Source of the DNA: Bugula neritina
Taxonomy: Eukaryota > Bryozoa > Gymnolaemata > Cheilostomatida > Bugulidae
DNA: 64,000 bases
Assembly (NCBI GenBank): GCA_964035545.1
Contig: OZ037765.1
Span: 8,894,698 to 8,958,697 of the forward strand
Reading direction: 5' to 3'
Positions 27,359-41,300 of this stretch are shown in pieces. Below the pieces are notes generated by a model. It searched no databases. It was not told the DNA's origin and saw only the letters and a list, made by a program, of their open reading frames with translations. The position numbers and the translations under genes are program-made. Each line of letters opens with the position of its first letter. Position 1 is the first letter of the stretch.

Positions 27359-29252
27359 GTAGGTGATAGTGCAGCTAGATTTGTATAATTATGTGCAAGG
27401 TATGAGGAAAATCAAAATCCTCGAGTCCTTATTGTATTGATTTAATTAAATATAACTTGAGACTGGTGTTATTCATTGGTTAAAATTGTTCAAGTGGGTG
27501 GTTTGCAGCATAAATTGTGTAATATTCTTGGCACTGGGAAACTTTTTCAGTATTTGAAAAAGTTGATTTTCAGACCATTCAGTACAATAACACTATTGTT
27601 AGAACACTGAAGCTAGTCAAATACAGTGCTGTCTTCCATTGAGCTACATTAATAGAACTTATATTCCAGCTGCATGCTTTCAGAGCTATATAGTTTTATT
27701 GATTTATATATAGGCAGTCTACTCACATCTCTGAGTAATTCTAATCCTTACTAGACATATTGTTTTATCGGCAGCCAAGTGTGAATCACTCTAATTACAA
27801 AGAGTTTGAGTTGGTTTATCTTTTCCCTTGAGATGCTGTCACCATTTATACACAAATTGAAATGAAACATGTTTTAAATAGGTGTCCGATAAAAACACCA
27901 CTAGTAAAAATGGCACAGGTAAAAATGGCACAGGTAAAAATGGCACAGGTAAAAATGGCACATTTTCAATATTAGTGTTTGGAATGGGGGTAAAGGTTTG
28001 GGGATGGGGGTTTGAGTTTGGGAAAATTTAACATCAGTGTGTCATTTTTACCTACTTTTCCATTTGTGCCACTATAACCTGTGCCATTCTTAAATTTGTC
28101 ATTTTTAGCTTGCAATTTTTACCTTTAATTATTTTGAGATGTGTTCGCTGTCTGACTCTTTCAGCAGCTTCCCTGGGCTTATGATGTGAACGGTCATAAC
28201 CACTGAATTGAACTCCCACCATTCCATCAGTAACCACTAGATTCTAGAATTAGAACTAGAGTTAGAGGAGTTATATATTTCAATGGTTATAAGCCTTATA
28301 ACCACTATTGCACTCATCAGTTATTGTTGTATAAAGACTTGCTATCATGGAGCACGAAGTCATTCCTTCTATAATGCCTACTGTCTTAGCATTACACCTC
28401 TACTAGTTTATAAATATGATATTTTATTCATTATTGTATCTGGTTTCATGAATTGGGATCTCAGATTTCACCTGTTTTTTCTGACTACTCCTTTCTCCTG
28501 AATAGACAATGCCTCAAATTGACTTTCTAGTTACTGAACATCTCATGTTATTGAATGATAGTTGCTATATTTACTGCAATGTATAGAATAGTATAAAGAA
28601 AGCCACTGACCAGAGACATCAGTCCTGCTGCTGCATATTCAACTTAGTTTTTCCAGTTTAGTGAAGCAGACTACTAGTTGAATATTTAAATTTACCTATA
28701 TAATATAATGTGTTGGACTGTTCTAAAATAGTCAAACATGCACACATTTCCCAAATGTTGCTAGCTCTGATCAGACTTTTGATATCATAATAAAATGATT
28801 ATATAGACCAACCTGTTGGTCACCAGCACGTACATAACACATGGTAACAAGCTATTAGTTGTTTTAGAGTTTAGTGTTGCTCGTATAATAGTGACTTGTT
28901 TTAGTTTGTTTACACCAGGGCTGTCCGGCAGGCGGTCTCAGGGCCGGATGTGGCCCCACATTTTTGTGGCCCTCAAAGACATAACGCATAAAATTATTGT
29001 TCACATCTTATACAAACTAGAGTGAAAAAAAACCTTTTTAAATGTCTTATTTATACACATATTACAAAACATGCAACCTGCAGTAACTATTGGCACTTTA
29101 TTGTGTAATGATTCATATGAATTTGGAATAAAGTATTTGAAAATCACTGATGTTGTGGCGCCGCCAGCTCAAGCTAAATTTGACAATTTGGCTTCCCCAT
29201 GAAATATTCCCTTTCAGTGGCCCGCTGAAAAAGTTGGACACCCCTGGTTTAC

Positions 29253-29339
<87 letters not shown>

Positions 29340-29343
29340 TATG

Positions 29344-29374
<31 letters not shown>

Positions 29375-32300
29375 GTATATATATATGTATATATATAATC
29401 CTATAATAGTCCTGAAATATGTTTCTGTAAAATCATGTTATTATTGTTGTAGCTGATTGGTTGCGTACTGGTAGGATTTGGAATATGGATGCTGAATGGC
29501 CAGAACTCTGACAGTCTCCTTAGCGAGCTTCAGAGTACCAGTAGTGAATCTCAGCCTTCTGATTTCCCAGAGCATGTTGGAATTGTGCTGATCGTTGTTG
29601 GAGTACTCCTCGTGGTTGTGGGTTTCTTTGGCTCCAGTGGAGCAATTAGAGAGAGTAAAATCTGCCTCGTGCTGGTAGGCTATTCGCCATGTTTAAACTT
29701 GAATCAGTGAGGTAGGTGCAGTAATGGAAAAATTGGGAACAGCCTCTGTTCTAGAGTAGAAGCGTAGCAAAAGATGTTAGTAGTAGTAGTAGTAACAGTG
29801 GTAATAGTACCAGTACTAGCAGTACTACTATTATTACCACTACCACTACCAATACCAAACCCACTACCACTACTACTACTGCTATTGCATAAAGACGCCT
29901 CAGTCTGTCAGTCTGAAAATACTTAGTCAGTTTTAGGCATGGTATTTTTATCAACTACTCATCTTAGCTATGAAAATATATTATATGCAGGTAAAAAGTA
30001 GTAATGGTGGGAGGTTATCCAACCCTTGTAATCGTGTGGTTAGTGGTAACGCAAGCCATTCAAGATAATGATTAGAACAGTTAGTAAAAGTAACACATTT
30101 CAAGAAGGCAAGATTTCAGCACATAGTTTTGCTACAAAATGGCAATGAGCAGAGCTTGTTGATAAAGAATCATTTTTTAAGTATTGAAATGCACATTTCT
30201 TGAGTGAAATTCAGAAAAGCTTCAAAAGTTCGTAACCTTTAATTATCTCCAATTTTAGGCTTAAAAAAATTGCAAAAGCCAGTTCTTCAACATTTTGAGT
30301 GGAGAAATCTGACTTTAAGTTGCTGTTTTATATTTATATACTTACTGGCTTGCAAAATACCAAATTATTTGCATTTTCTACTCTATTAAACGAGCAATAT
30401 AAAATGCTTGCATATATGTATTAGCCTAAAGCTAACGCCCGAATTAAATTGTTTGCCACTATATATCTCTTTTACTATTAATTTAATTTTAAAATTGCCT
30501 TTTCAAAGCATAAAATAAAATTTATTTGCAGGATGTAAATACAGCTAGTTGTGGGTGTAGTGTGTTTATTACTTGTATATTTATACACTGTCTTGCTATG
30601 AATACTTGCTTCAGGACTTAATTCTCATCTCACTAAAGCTAGTTGTGGCTGTTGTAGATGGAAGACTACCCAAGTTATAAAATTATTTTAACATTTTTAT
30701 TTTGTAGTTTTTTATAAGCATGCTGATTTTCTTCCTGGCCCTGGTTGCTGGAGGTGTTGCCTGCTTAGCCTACAAAAGTGAGGTGAGTGAATCTACATGT
30801 TAAAAGAGACTGCCTCTACGTAGTATATGAAGCTTTACTTTTACTGTGTTCCTTGTTGAATTATTTTTGAGTGCATATTACTAGAAGAACTTAATTCCTT
30901 TAAACTTTGAAAATGTTTCTGAAACTGCATCAAGTTTATTTCTGGTTTAGTTGACTGAGTTCACCAAGCAAGCATTTCAAGACTCTTTTGATCAGTACAC
31001 GAATGACGACCCTCAAAGTTCGGTAGACCTTGTGCAGCGAGTTTTCTCTTGCTGCGGAGTCAACTCTTATGCTGATTACATAAAGAAAGATGTGCAGATA
31101 CCTTTCAGCTGCAAACTTGACAATACTACTGATGTCACTGAATTAGAAGGTTGTAGGGCTGTTGTGCTAGAGAAGCTAGATGAGAAAGTTATTATTACTG
31201 GTGGGATTGCCCTTGGGGGGGCTGGAGCTGCTATGGTAAGCATCTGGTTATGTGATGTAATAATGTTAACATATTATAATTTGTAGATTTGAATAATATC
31301 TCAAATTGGTTGATTTATTGTGTAAGCCAGCCAGCTACAATACCTGCTGATCTTCCATTACTGCTGAAACTACTTTTTTGTTGGCAACTGCAACCTGCAA
31401 TATTTGGGTGTACGAATATAGCCTTTAAAGATTTAAATAGCAACCTATATATGTTTAGCAATCTCAAAAGCTCTGAAGAGTTATTACACTCAGTGTCATT
31501 TACTTGAAAAAACTTAAATATTTGTTGAAAGGGACTGCTTGTACTTAGTATGAGACGCTTTACTTTTACTGTGTTACTTGTTGAATTTTTTTTGAGTGCA
31601 TATTACTAGAATAACTTAATCCCTTTAAGCTTTGAAAATGTTTCTGAAAATGTATCAAGTTTATTTCTGATTTAGATGTCCGAGATCGCCTTGCAAGCAT
31701 TTAAAGACTCGTTTGATCTGTACACGGATGACGACCCTCAAAATTTGGCAGACCTTGTGCAGCAAGTTTTCTCTTGCTGCGGAGTCAACTCTTTTACTGA
31801 TTACATATACAGAGGTGTGCAGATACCTGCCAGCTGCAAGCCTGATGATGTCACTGATGTTGCTACCTTACTGGGTTGTGCTGTCGTTTTGCGAGAACAG
31901 CTAGATGAGAAAGTTATTATTACTGGTGGGGTTGCCCTAGGGGCTGGAGCTGCTATGGTGAGCATCTGGTTATGTGATGTAATAATGTTAACATATTATT
32001 GTGGTATGTAAGTTTGAATAGTATCTCAAATTGGTTGATTTATTGTGTAAACCAGCCAGCTACAATACCTGCTGATTTTCCATTACTGCTGAAACTACTT
32101 TTCTGTTGGCAACTGCAATCTGCAATATTTGGGTGTAAGAATGTAGCATTTTGAAATTTAAATGGCAACTTATATATATTTAGCAATCTCAATAGCTCTG
32201 AAGAGTTATTACACTCAGTGTCATTTACTTGAAAAAAACTTAAATATTTGTTAAAAGAGACTGCCTGTACTTAGTACGTGAAGCTTTACTTTTACTGTTA

Positions 32301-35300
32301 CTTGTTGAATTATTTTCAAGTGCATATTACTAAAAGAACTTAATTCTTTTAAACTTTGAAAATGTTCCTAAAAATGCATCAAGTTTATTTATCTGGTTTA
32401 GTTGCCTGAGATCGCCCTGCAAGCATTTAAAGCCTCTTTTGATCAGTACAGGGATGACAACCCTCAAAGCTTGGTAGACCTTGTGCAGCGAGTTTTCTCT
32501 TGCTGCGGAGTCAACTCTTATGCTGATTATACAAAAAATGGTGTGCAGATACCTTTCAGCTGCAAATCTGGCAATACCACTGATGTCACTGAATTAGAGG
32601 GTTGTAGGGCCGTTGTGCTAGAGAAGCTAGATGAGAAGCTTGCTATTATTCCTGGTGGGATTGCCATAGGGGCTGGAGCTGCTATGGTAAGCATCTGGTT
32701 GTGTGATGTAATAGTGTTAACATAATATTATGATTTGTAGATTTGAATAATATCTCAAATTAGTTGATTTATTGTGTAAGCCAGCCAGCTACAATACCTG
32801 CTGATCTTCCGTTACTGCTGAAACTACTTTTTTAAATTCTTCAAGAAGCATATCTCTAGCTTCATGATCTTGATGTGTATGACTCAAGTTTTTTACATCT
32901 TGGGAAAACAAGCAGAAGAAATTCACATTTTTACAAATGATTTGTCGAGGTAATTTAAAATAATTTTGTGACAAGTGAAAGTAGTCGGCGTTACTGTGTC
33001 GTCCTCGTACGTAATACCTTTTGCAAGCGTTCTGTTTTTCCAACAACAAATCATATAACACCATCAGACTTTTATCATTGATGTCCAAATCTTTTAGATC
33101 GTAAACATCATCACCCCACCCAAAAAAAATCTGCGCCTGTATGGGTAATATTGTTTTTGTTCGTAGCCATATTTTCTAAGAGAGAATTTACATCCTACCA
33201 GAATTTATTACTGCGTCGCTATTCTTAAGAACTTTGAATATATCTACTTTGGGTAGTCCGAGCTCAAAAGCTTTTTGCATAATACGATTTTTGGGTTGAA
33301 AAAGAATTTTACCGTAAACCATAGGTTTATTGTAATCAAGCCGCCAGGGTTGTACAAGTAGATTACAAAGTAATGTAGTTTTATCGCATCCCGATTTACC
33401 AACAATAACGCCTCTCACGTTTTTAGGAAGTAGAGGGCTGTTGTTACAATTACTTTCGCTTTTCTAAGAAAGATTTTGTATATTCATTTACTATAATAAA
33501 TGTATTGCTTCAAATGTAAGAATCTAACTAAAACTTATAATTAAGGAGAGTCTCCAAAAACGGAAAGCTAATGGGATATGGCTGCTGTAGTTTTTGTGGA
33601 GGTAAAAAGACTACTTTCTTTAAGCAAGGGTCAGGCGTTGTAAATAGTTTGATAAATAACCTACTCGTCAAATTACATTATCCAGGTCATAACTCTTTGG
33701 GGCCCGGTACCAAACTAAATAAGCGTCTTAACGATGACACGACGCCTAAAGAATGGAGCATACCGGTAGATTGAGATGATGCGATAGCTTGTCGCCACAA
33801 TTTGTGCTACGCGAAAAATAAGGACGGGAAGACTAGAAATTCTGTATGCAATAAAAATATGTTGGATGAACTAAAGGCTATACCGAATCCTACACCCGCT
33901 GAACAATGACACAGTCGTATTGCCGAGACAATAATAGGAATAAAAAAGCGCTTAGGGTGAGGGCTTGAAAACAAGTTCGCTGGGCGAATGAATTAGCCGA
34001 AGAACCACATAAACCGGTACAAAAACAACTTCGTAAAAGACGGGTCTGGGTATCAAAATATTAATGACACCTGGGCAGCTGACTTGGTTGACATGACTGA
34101 ATTCGCTAAAGAAAATGACGGTTATAAATATCTGTCAACGGTAATAGACGTGTTTTCTAAATACGGTTGGATGATACCGTTAAAAAAAGACTGGAAAAGC
34201 AGTGGCTTTAGCTTTAAAAAAGATTTTAAGCTATTGCATAAAGGAGTTTTATAATAAAGACGTAAAGTTCTTAATAGATTTATATTTTACGGAAAATGAA
34301 AAAAAGTTTAGCATAGTTTAGTACAGAAGTGGAATAGAACTATATATGAGCGAATGTTTAAATATTTTTTAGCAAATAATATTTGTAGATATATAGATTT
34401 AATGAAAGACTTAGCCTCGGGCCACACGGTGCGTATTTTCGCATGTGAAATTTGAAATCACAAGTAGCAAAGGTGTCCACTGTAGCGTCAGTGATGCGTG
34501 ATAAATGAAGCTTTCATTTTCAAATCGCACTCGCTTTCAATAAAATGCAATTTACTGGAATGTAGCACTAAAATAAAGAAATTGGGCTCGCTGAATAACT
34601 ACCAGCAAATTAGGTGATGACGACAGAAATGATTCGCACTTGCGTTGAGAATGCTAAGCGACAAGTGCGAATGTTTTCTCAATGCGTACAGTGGACACCT
34701 TTGCTACTTGTGATTTCATTTTTCGCATGCGAAAATACGCAACGTGTGGCTAAAGTATTTGAAAAAATTGACTACCCAGCAACTGAAGGACTCTTACAGC
34801 TCGTAACATGTAAGAACCCAAAATACTACAACAAAGACAATTAAAAGAACTACGGTAATATACTCGATAAGAGTGATGCAATTTATTTGGGTGGAAATAG
34901 GCCTATAGATAAAAATAGTGCTAAATGAAAAAACATCGTTACACCTATTTGGGAACAATTAAATCCAAAAAAGCTAGATCTGCCGATTATAAGAAAGCCC
35001 AAAGGCAGACTGGTAAAGGCATTATCTTTTTACCAAACGCTTTAGTTGAACGACTTCAACTTTTACTTTCTAGCATTCAATCAGGAAAAACAGGGATTGT
35101 TCAAAATGAGATTGTTGCGATATTAGATGAACTGCTTTGAATGAAGCATATTGATTGTGAGGAATATAAAAGTATTCTTTCGCAGGTATAATAAATGTAT
35201 GTTTATAACAAACAATGTTGTGTTCACAGGAACTATGCCGGTGGTGGAATATTTGAATTTATTGCTCGAGTAGTAAGTCATGTAGCGGGAAATGAGGTGT

Positions 35301-38300
35301 TTGAAAAACCGCCTCTGCAGCGGGAAAAATTTTTATAGAGAGCACAGCAAAAAAAGTTGGTTATGTAGCTGAAGAAAAATAATTGTTAGCGAAATTGACA
35401 GACTAGTAAATATAAAAATACTAGTCTAAATGCCAAGAGTCGGGATGTATTAAAAATTTTTAGTTAACCTCGAAATGTTTCTATTTGTAATATTTTAGAA
35501 AAAAGTGGACGAGCTATAGCCATTAAAGAACTTACCAGAAAATTAAATAGATAATTTTTTTGTTATATAAATGTATGTGTTTAATATTACCCAAAATATT
35601 GTATCCGACACAAGCGTAGAGCGTGATCAAGTTCAAAAAAATACGAGCCCGTCATCGGAATGAATTTGAACAATTCCGGTTAAATTAGAATAGTTATTAA
35701 CCAGAAAGATTTATACGTTCAACCTAGTAAAAGTTATCTCATGATTGAAAGTAGATTGACAAAAAACGATGGGCCAGTGTATGCCAATATTGACATGATT
35801 TTTTTGATACATAATGGTATCGCTTACTTATTTAAAAGCGTTAGATATCAGATTAACGGACAAGACCTTGAGTATATAAATAACTCGGGTCATGCTTCGA
35901 CCATGATGGGTCTTCTAACTTATCCCGATGACTACGGTAAGTCAAGAGGCCTCAACCAATTATGGTCAAAAGACACCACCGATGCCACAGCTGCTGTTAA
36001 CTTGGGATTCCCTGCTCGTCAAGCCTATCTTATACAAAAGCCTGATCCTAAGGGATCTTTTAGTATTAAGGTGGATCTCAGACATTTGTTCGATTTGACC
36101 GATGATTATGACAAAGCTTTATATGGCATAAAGCAACAACTGACTTTAATTCGTGATACCGATGATAATGCCATCTTCAGAGCGAATGGCGTTGATGCCG
36201 GAAAATTGAACTAAGCAAGATTTCTTGGTGGGTACCGCACATAACGCCTAGCTTTGAAACGAAAGCCCAGCTTAACAAGATTATGGAATCCAAAGCTCGA
36301 ATTCCAATAATGTATAGGTCAAGATGGTGCGATAGTATCTCAGTGCCTCAACCTACTAGCCCTACTTGGCGTTTGGGTTCTAGAGGGGGGGCACCAAAAA
36401 ACCTCGCTTACGTAGGTTTTCAGACGAATAAGGCCGAAAACCAGGAAACGAATCTAGCTCTCTTTGATCACGTCAATGTCAAAAGCGTGCACGCGATGCT
36501 TAACAGTGAGCAACATCCTCAAATTGATTACAACATAGACTTTGCAAAAATAAAGTTTAGCAGGTTGTACGGAGATGCCGTTAAGTTTTGTGGAAATTAT
36601 TACAGTATAAACGAGTTGACCGCTTATTCTCTGCTCATTCTAGGCGTTAGCAAGCAGAGTGAATCGCTCAAGAATAGTGTAGCAAATATTCAACTACGAG
36701 TACAATTTAGCAAAAATGTAGCGACGAACACTCAAGCTTATGCGCTAATCCTGTCGAACAAAACCACGTCACTTAAGTCTGATGGAAATAATCTGCGAGT
36801 AGAATAATTCTTGTAATATAAATGGAAAATCTGTTGAGACAAGTTGCTGCTAATACTCTATGAGTATTGCCGTCAAGAGTGATGAAACTAAAATAATTAC
36901 AAATTGTAGCCCACCTATCGAACTAGACCGGTCTAAAAATTAGGAGATGACGCTCGTAGGTCTTGAGACCTATTATTCTTTTCCAAACATTGATGCGACT
37001 AAAAACGCAATCAAATGGTCATGAGACGGTGGGACCAACTGGCACGAATTTAAACTACCGATTGGCGTCTATGAACTTTCGGATATTGAACGAGCGATCT
37101 AAAATGAGGTAGTGAAAAATTGTGGTGCGAAAAAAGGCATCAAGATCCAACCCAACAAAATTACGCTAAAAGCCATTCTTAAGCTGAATGATGACTATCA
37201 AATAGATTTCAACATTGAAAACTCTTTACGAAATGTTTTAGGCTTTGACGCAAAAATTTGTGATCAATCTTATGTAGAACCAGAAAATGTAGATCTTCTG
37301 ATCTTAAAAGACTATGTGAATAGTGCCAGATAAATAAGCTAACAATTAATTATGAAAAAAACATCTTACATTATTTTTTAAGAACTATCAAAATAAATTT
37401 CAATTTAATTTAAAATTAACAATAAACGACAAACCAATAACAGCATGTTGACGAAGTAAAATTTTTAGGTGTGATAATTGATAGAAATTTAAACTGGTCA
37501 TCCCACATTCAGAAAATATTATTAAATCTTCGACCAATTTCGGGACTTTTTTATCGTTTAAATGCATTCGCTCCTAAAAAATTTTGATTTTGTTATACTA
37601 TTCACTTATACATTCTAGGCTGTGCTACTCTATAGAATCATGGGGGAATGCATCCAGGGTCCATTTTGATAGAGTGATAAAATTTCAAAAGAAAATTGTC
37701 TGTTTAATTCACCGCAAACTTTTTGGATACCATTCTAAAGACCTGTTTAGGAAATCAGACATTTTACCAGTTGAAAAGTCGTACAAGTACAAACTGCTAA
37801 TTAAAGCTCATAAAATCTACTATCCAGGAAGCTTTTCAACACACTCTCACCAACTACTCATCATAAGTTGCAATCTCTTCCTGTTCCATTTTGTCCCTCA
37901 TTTGCTGGTCAACGCACTTCCAATTTTGTAATATCTGCACTGTGGAATAAGTTGCCTAAATTTTTAAAAATTATACAGCTACTTGGTAAATTTAAACTGA
38001 AATTGAGGCATCACCTCCACTCTGTTGAGTAATCTGTGGTGCCTTGTACGGTTATGCCAACTTTGGGCCCGCGTACCACTAGCCCTGCTGTTTCGCACTG
38101 GGCCCCACCATCACTTCTGACAGCTTTATTGTTTATATACTGTTGTTTGTTACTATGTTTCCTTTCTAATTGTTTGTTTGCTCTTGTAACTTATGCTAAC
38201 TGTAAAACACTATATTATAATAAAAATAAAACACACACACACATTCTTAATATAAATACTATTCATGTCCACTTTGATGTAATCAGCGCAAGTTATGTGG

Positions 38301-41300
38301 ATGAAGCTCACAGACCAGTCATTTACTCATTTTTCCCCAACGTTGACCGCAGACATACAATAGTAGAAAAACCTCAAAACTTAGTGTATCAACCAGTGCA
38401 TGTACATTACATTCATGGTATGACCGTCACAATAACTAATCAAGACAGCAAGCTGTTGGCTCTCAGAAGCGAACAAATGTCTGTGAGATTTCATTTGAGA
38501 GAACAATAATTACCATAATAAATCTCATACATCAAGTACTATGTAAATGTGTCAAAAGGACAAAAAAAAATTCGCAATTTCTACACGGACAACAAAGGCG
38601 TTACCATTCAATTTTCTTACCAGGATTTGTTGAGAGGAAACGACATAATCGCTATTACGAAGACTCAGTATTCGCATATAGATAAATTCATGGAAAATGG
38701 AAAAAGCTTGGAGATAAAAGTGTCACCGGCACAAGTAAAAGCTAATCTTAAAATAGAAGGTGGATTTTTAAGCGCTCTTCTAGGTCTAGCGATAAGATTT
38801 TTACCCAATATGGCAAAGACTATTTTATCGGGTTTAGCTGTAGGAGCTCTTTCCGGGGCCGCTAGTGCCGGTGTAGAGCGAGCTATCAAAGATAATGGTC
38901 TTTACTTGAAAAATGGTGGTTGCGTGTGCACCGTAGAACCAGTTTGTGGTGGTGGGCTTTTTTGTACATCAAACTACCTTACCTAACTCCTTATCCGGAG
39001 ACGAAGTGTATTTAAAAAGAGGTTCGGGATTTGTAAGAAGTGAAGTACTGATTTTAAGTCTAAAAAGTTAGTTTAAAAACATTTTTATTTTAGGAGCCAT
39101 TTTGTAAAAAATTTATATATTGAGAGTATGTTTTAAAAACTTGAAGCTTTTAAAACTTTTCTAATACGTTGAAGAATGCAATTTATTGTTATCAACCTTT
39201 TGATTGGCTACTCATGCGTTATTCCGTTAGACATTGTCATGGACATAAATGTATTATTGGTGCTGGGCTGGGCTCCAAAGACTCTATAATATTACTGTCG
39301 GCTGTTGACATTAATAATTTACCTGCAGTCGATGACTGTAACTTAGGAATAGCAAATTCTGATATACTTCTTTTCTGCACAATCTCCTCAACGCTTAAAT
39401 CACTCTCTATGACATTACCTTCGGTCATCAACATTAATAATTTACCCCCGGTTGGTGATTGTAGCTTGGAAATAGCGAATTCTAATATATCACTTTTCTT
39501 AATGATATCCTCAACGCTTGAATCACTATCTACAACATTACCGTCTTCAGTTAATATATTTAGTCTTTTACCGGGATTTTGTATAAGTGTCATAGCAGTA
39601 TTTTTAACCCATTCTTTTACGTTATTGTTGTGATTTTGCGGGTTTAATGAAATAGACAAGTAGTCTGCATGCCAATACTTGTAATTGTTGAATAAAAGTC
39701 TTTGTAAAATATTGATTCTAATAGTCTTTATTGATGTTTCCTCTGCGAGCTCCAGTGTTAGACTGATTCATACTAGAAAAACTCACGCTTTTATACAGGG
39801 AATTTCTCGCCACTTAAGAGGGGGTCCGAAGTTCGTACGAAGTTCGGAGTTCCGGCGACCGATGTCGGAAATATCCGGTCCGATCTCGGACAGGCTCCTC
39901 CGACATCGGTTCCGACTTTAGACGAGCTTCGGCTCACATAGTTAATTATTTATAAAACAAAAAGAAAAGTGGCAGGGAATACAACTCACAAAAACTATTA
40001 CAGTAAACAAACAAAAACAATAGGAAGGGCAATTCACAATCATTACGCTATTTACTACACTAAGAGCTTAGCTATAATTACAATATTTGAGGCATTAGAA
40101 AGCTACACAAGGAGCTTAGCTATAATTACAGCATTTACAGTATTTACAAAGTTACGCTAAGTCCATTATAATAGTGACGCGATATAATTACTAGAGCGTT
40201 AAAATCCATTACATTATCAACATACTTTTTTGTATCAGCGTCTTCAGCATCAACAGAATTCGCAACTTTAGAGACTTTGCTAATACCCATATCCGAAGTG
40301 CCAGTGAGCGTATTACCACCATCTCTCAAAACAAAATCATTATTCATTTTACCAATAACTGCTAATTGCTCTTTTTTGAGCTCGGATGATCCACCAAACT
40401 TGTATACCCTACTCATTTATCATAGGTATTTATAATAAAGTTTTACTGATGCCCACGCAAATGGAATGGATCCTGGGTTTTCAGAATTCAATAGTGGGGA
40501 ACCACTCAAAGACGATACATCAGGAGGTTTTCGACTCGTAAACGACTCTGAACATAACAATGTTAGACTAAGGTTTTTATTTGCAGTCATTATCTTTATA
40601 CCATGCTGCCAGTGAGTACCACAGCCTAGGGTATTATCTAAATTTAAAATTCCCGACTTTTTTTTAGGCTTACCCTGTAAAGCGTCTTTAGAAAAAGTCC
40701 TCTTAAAGTTGAAAACTTTTAACTTTTTCACCGCTGACTCGAGGTTAGCATTTCTGAGGGGTTTGTTTATTTGGAAGAATTCTATCGTGTATTCGTATCA
40801 TTTATTTAGGTCGTCTTACTCGCCGTGGTGCGAGACGCTTTGTTAACTTTTGAAATCGAAAGTTTTTTTTCACAATCTTACCAAAATTGGTGCATATAAT
40901 AAAAAAACAATTTAGCCTCATTGATATTTATTATATCCATAAGGAATTGTATTTATTCCATCATCCAGTATAATTTTTTTATCATCCTTGGCATACAAGG
41001 CTACTTTGTTTATAGTTTCAGCGTACATCGTATGCTTATGACTTCTTAGAACATTCATCATTCGATGCTGACCGAGTTGTGTCTTAAGGCATTCTAGATA
41101 ATCGTCAAATGTTATACATATGTATGAGTACAACTTGGTGCAAATACCTAAAAACTTAATTATTTGTTTACCACCGGCTTCATCTTTAAACACACCTATT
41201 TTCTTTTTGTTCTTGCCCGTTGGTATACCCGATTTATGGCCTTTCAAATAATTACTTGTATCAAACATAGATTCTACATCTTGAGATATGTCTTTGTAAA

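Noticed and set aside
29113-29398. Frames of alternating Tyr-Ile on both strands
   Set aside because: Translation of the (AT)n microsatellite.
31676-31957. EC2 unit 2 as an independent gene starting at its ATG
   Set aside because: It lacks TM1-TM3 and begins exactly at a splice acceptor conserved in all sister units; it is an internal exon.
30951-33000. Regular 725-bp spacing as a possible CRISPR-like or satellite array
   Set aside because: Units are exon plus intron duplications of a eukaryotic gene with preserved coding; not a repeat-spacer array.
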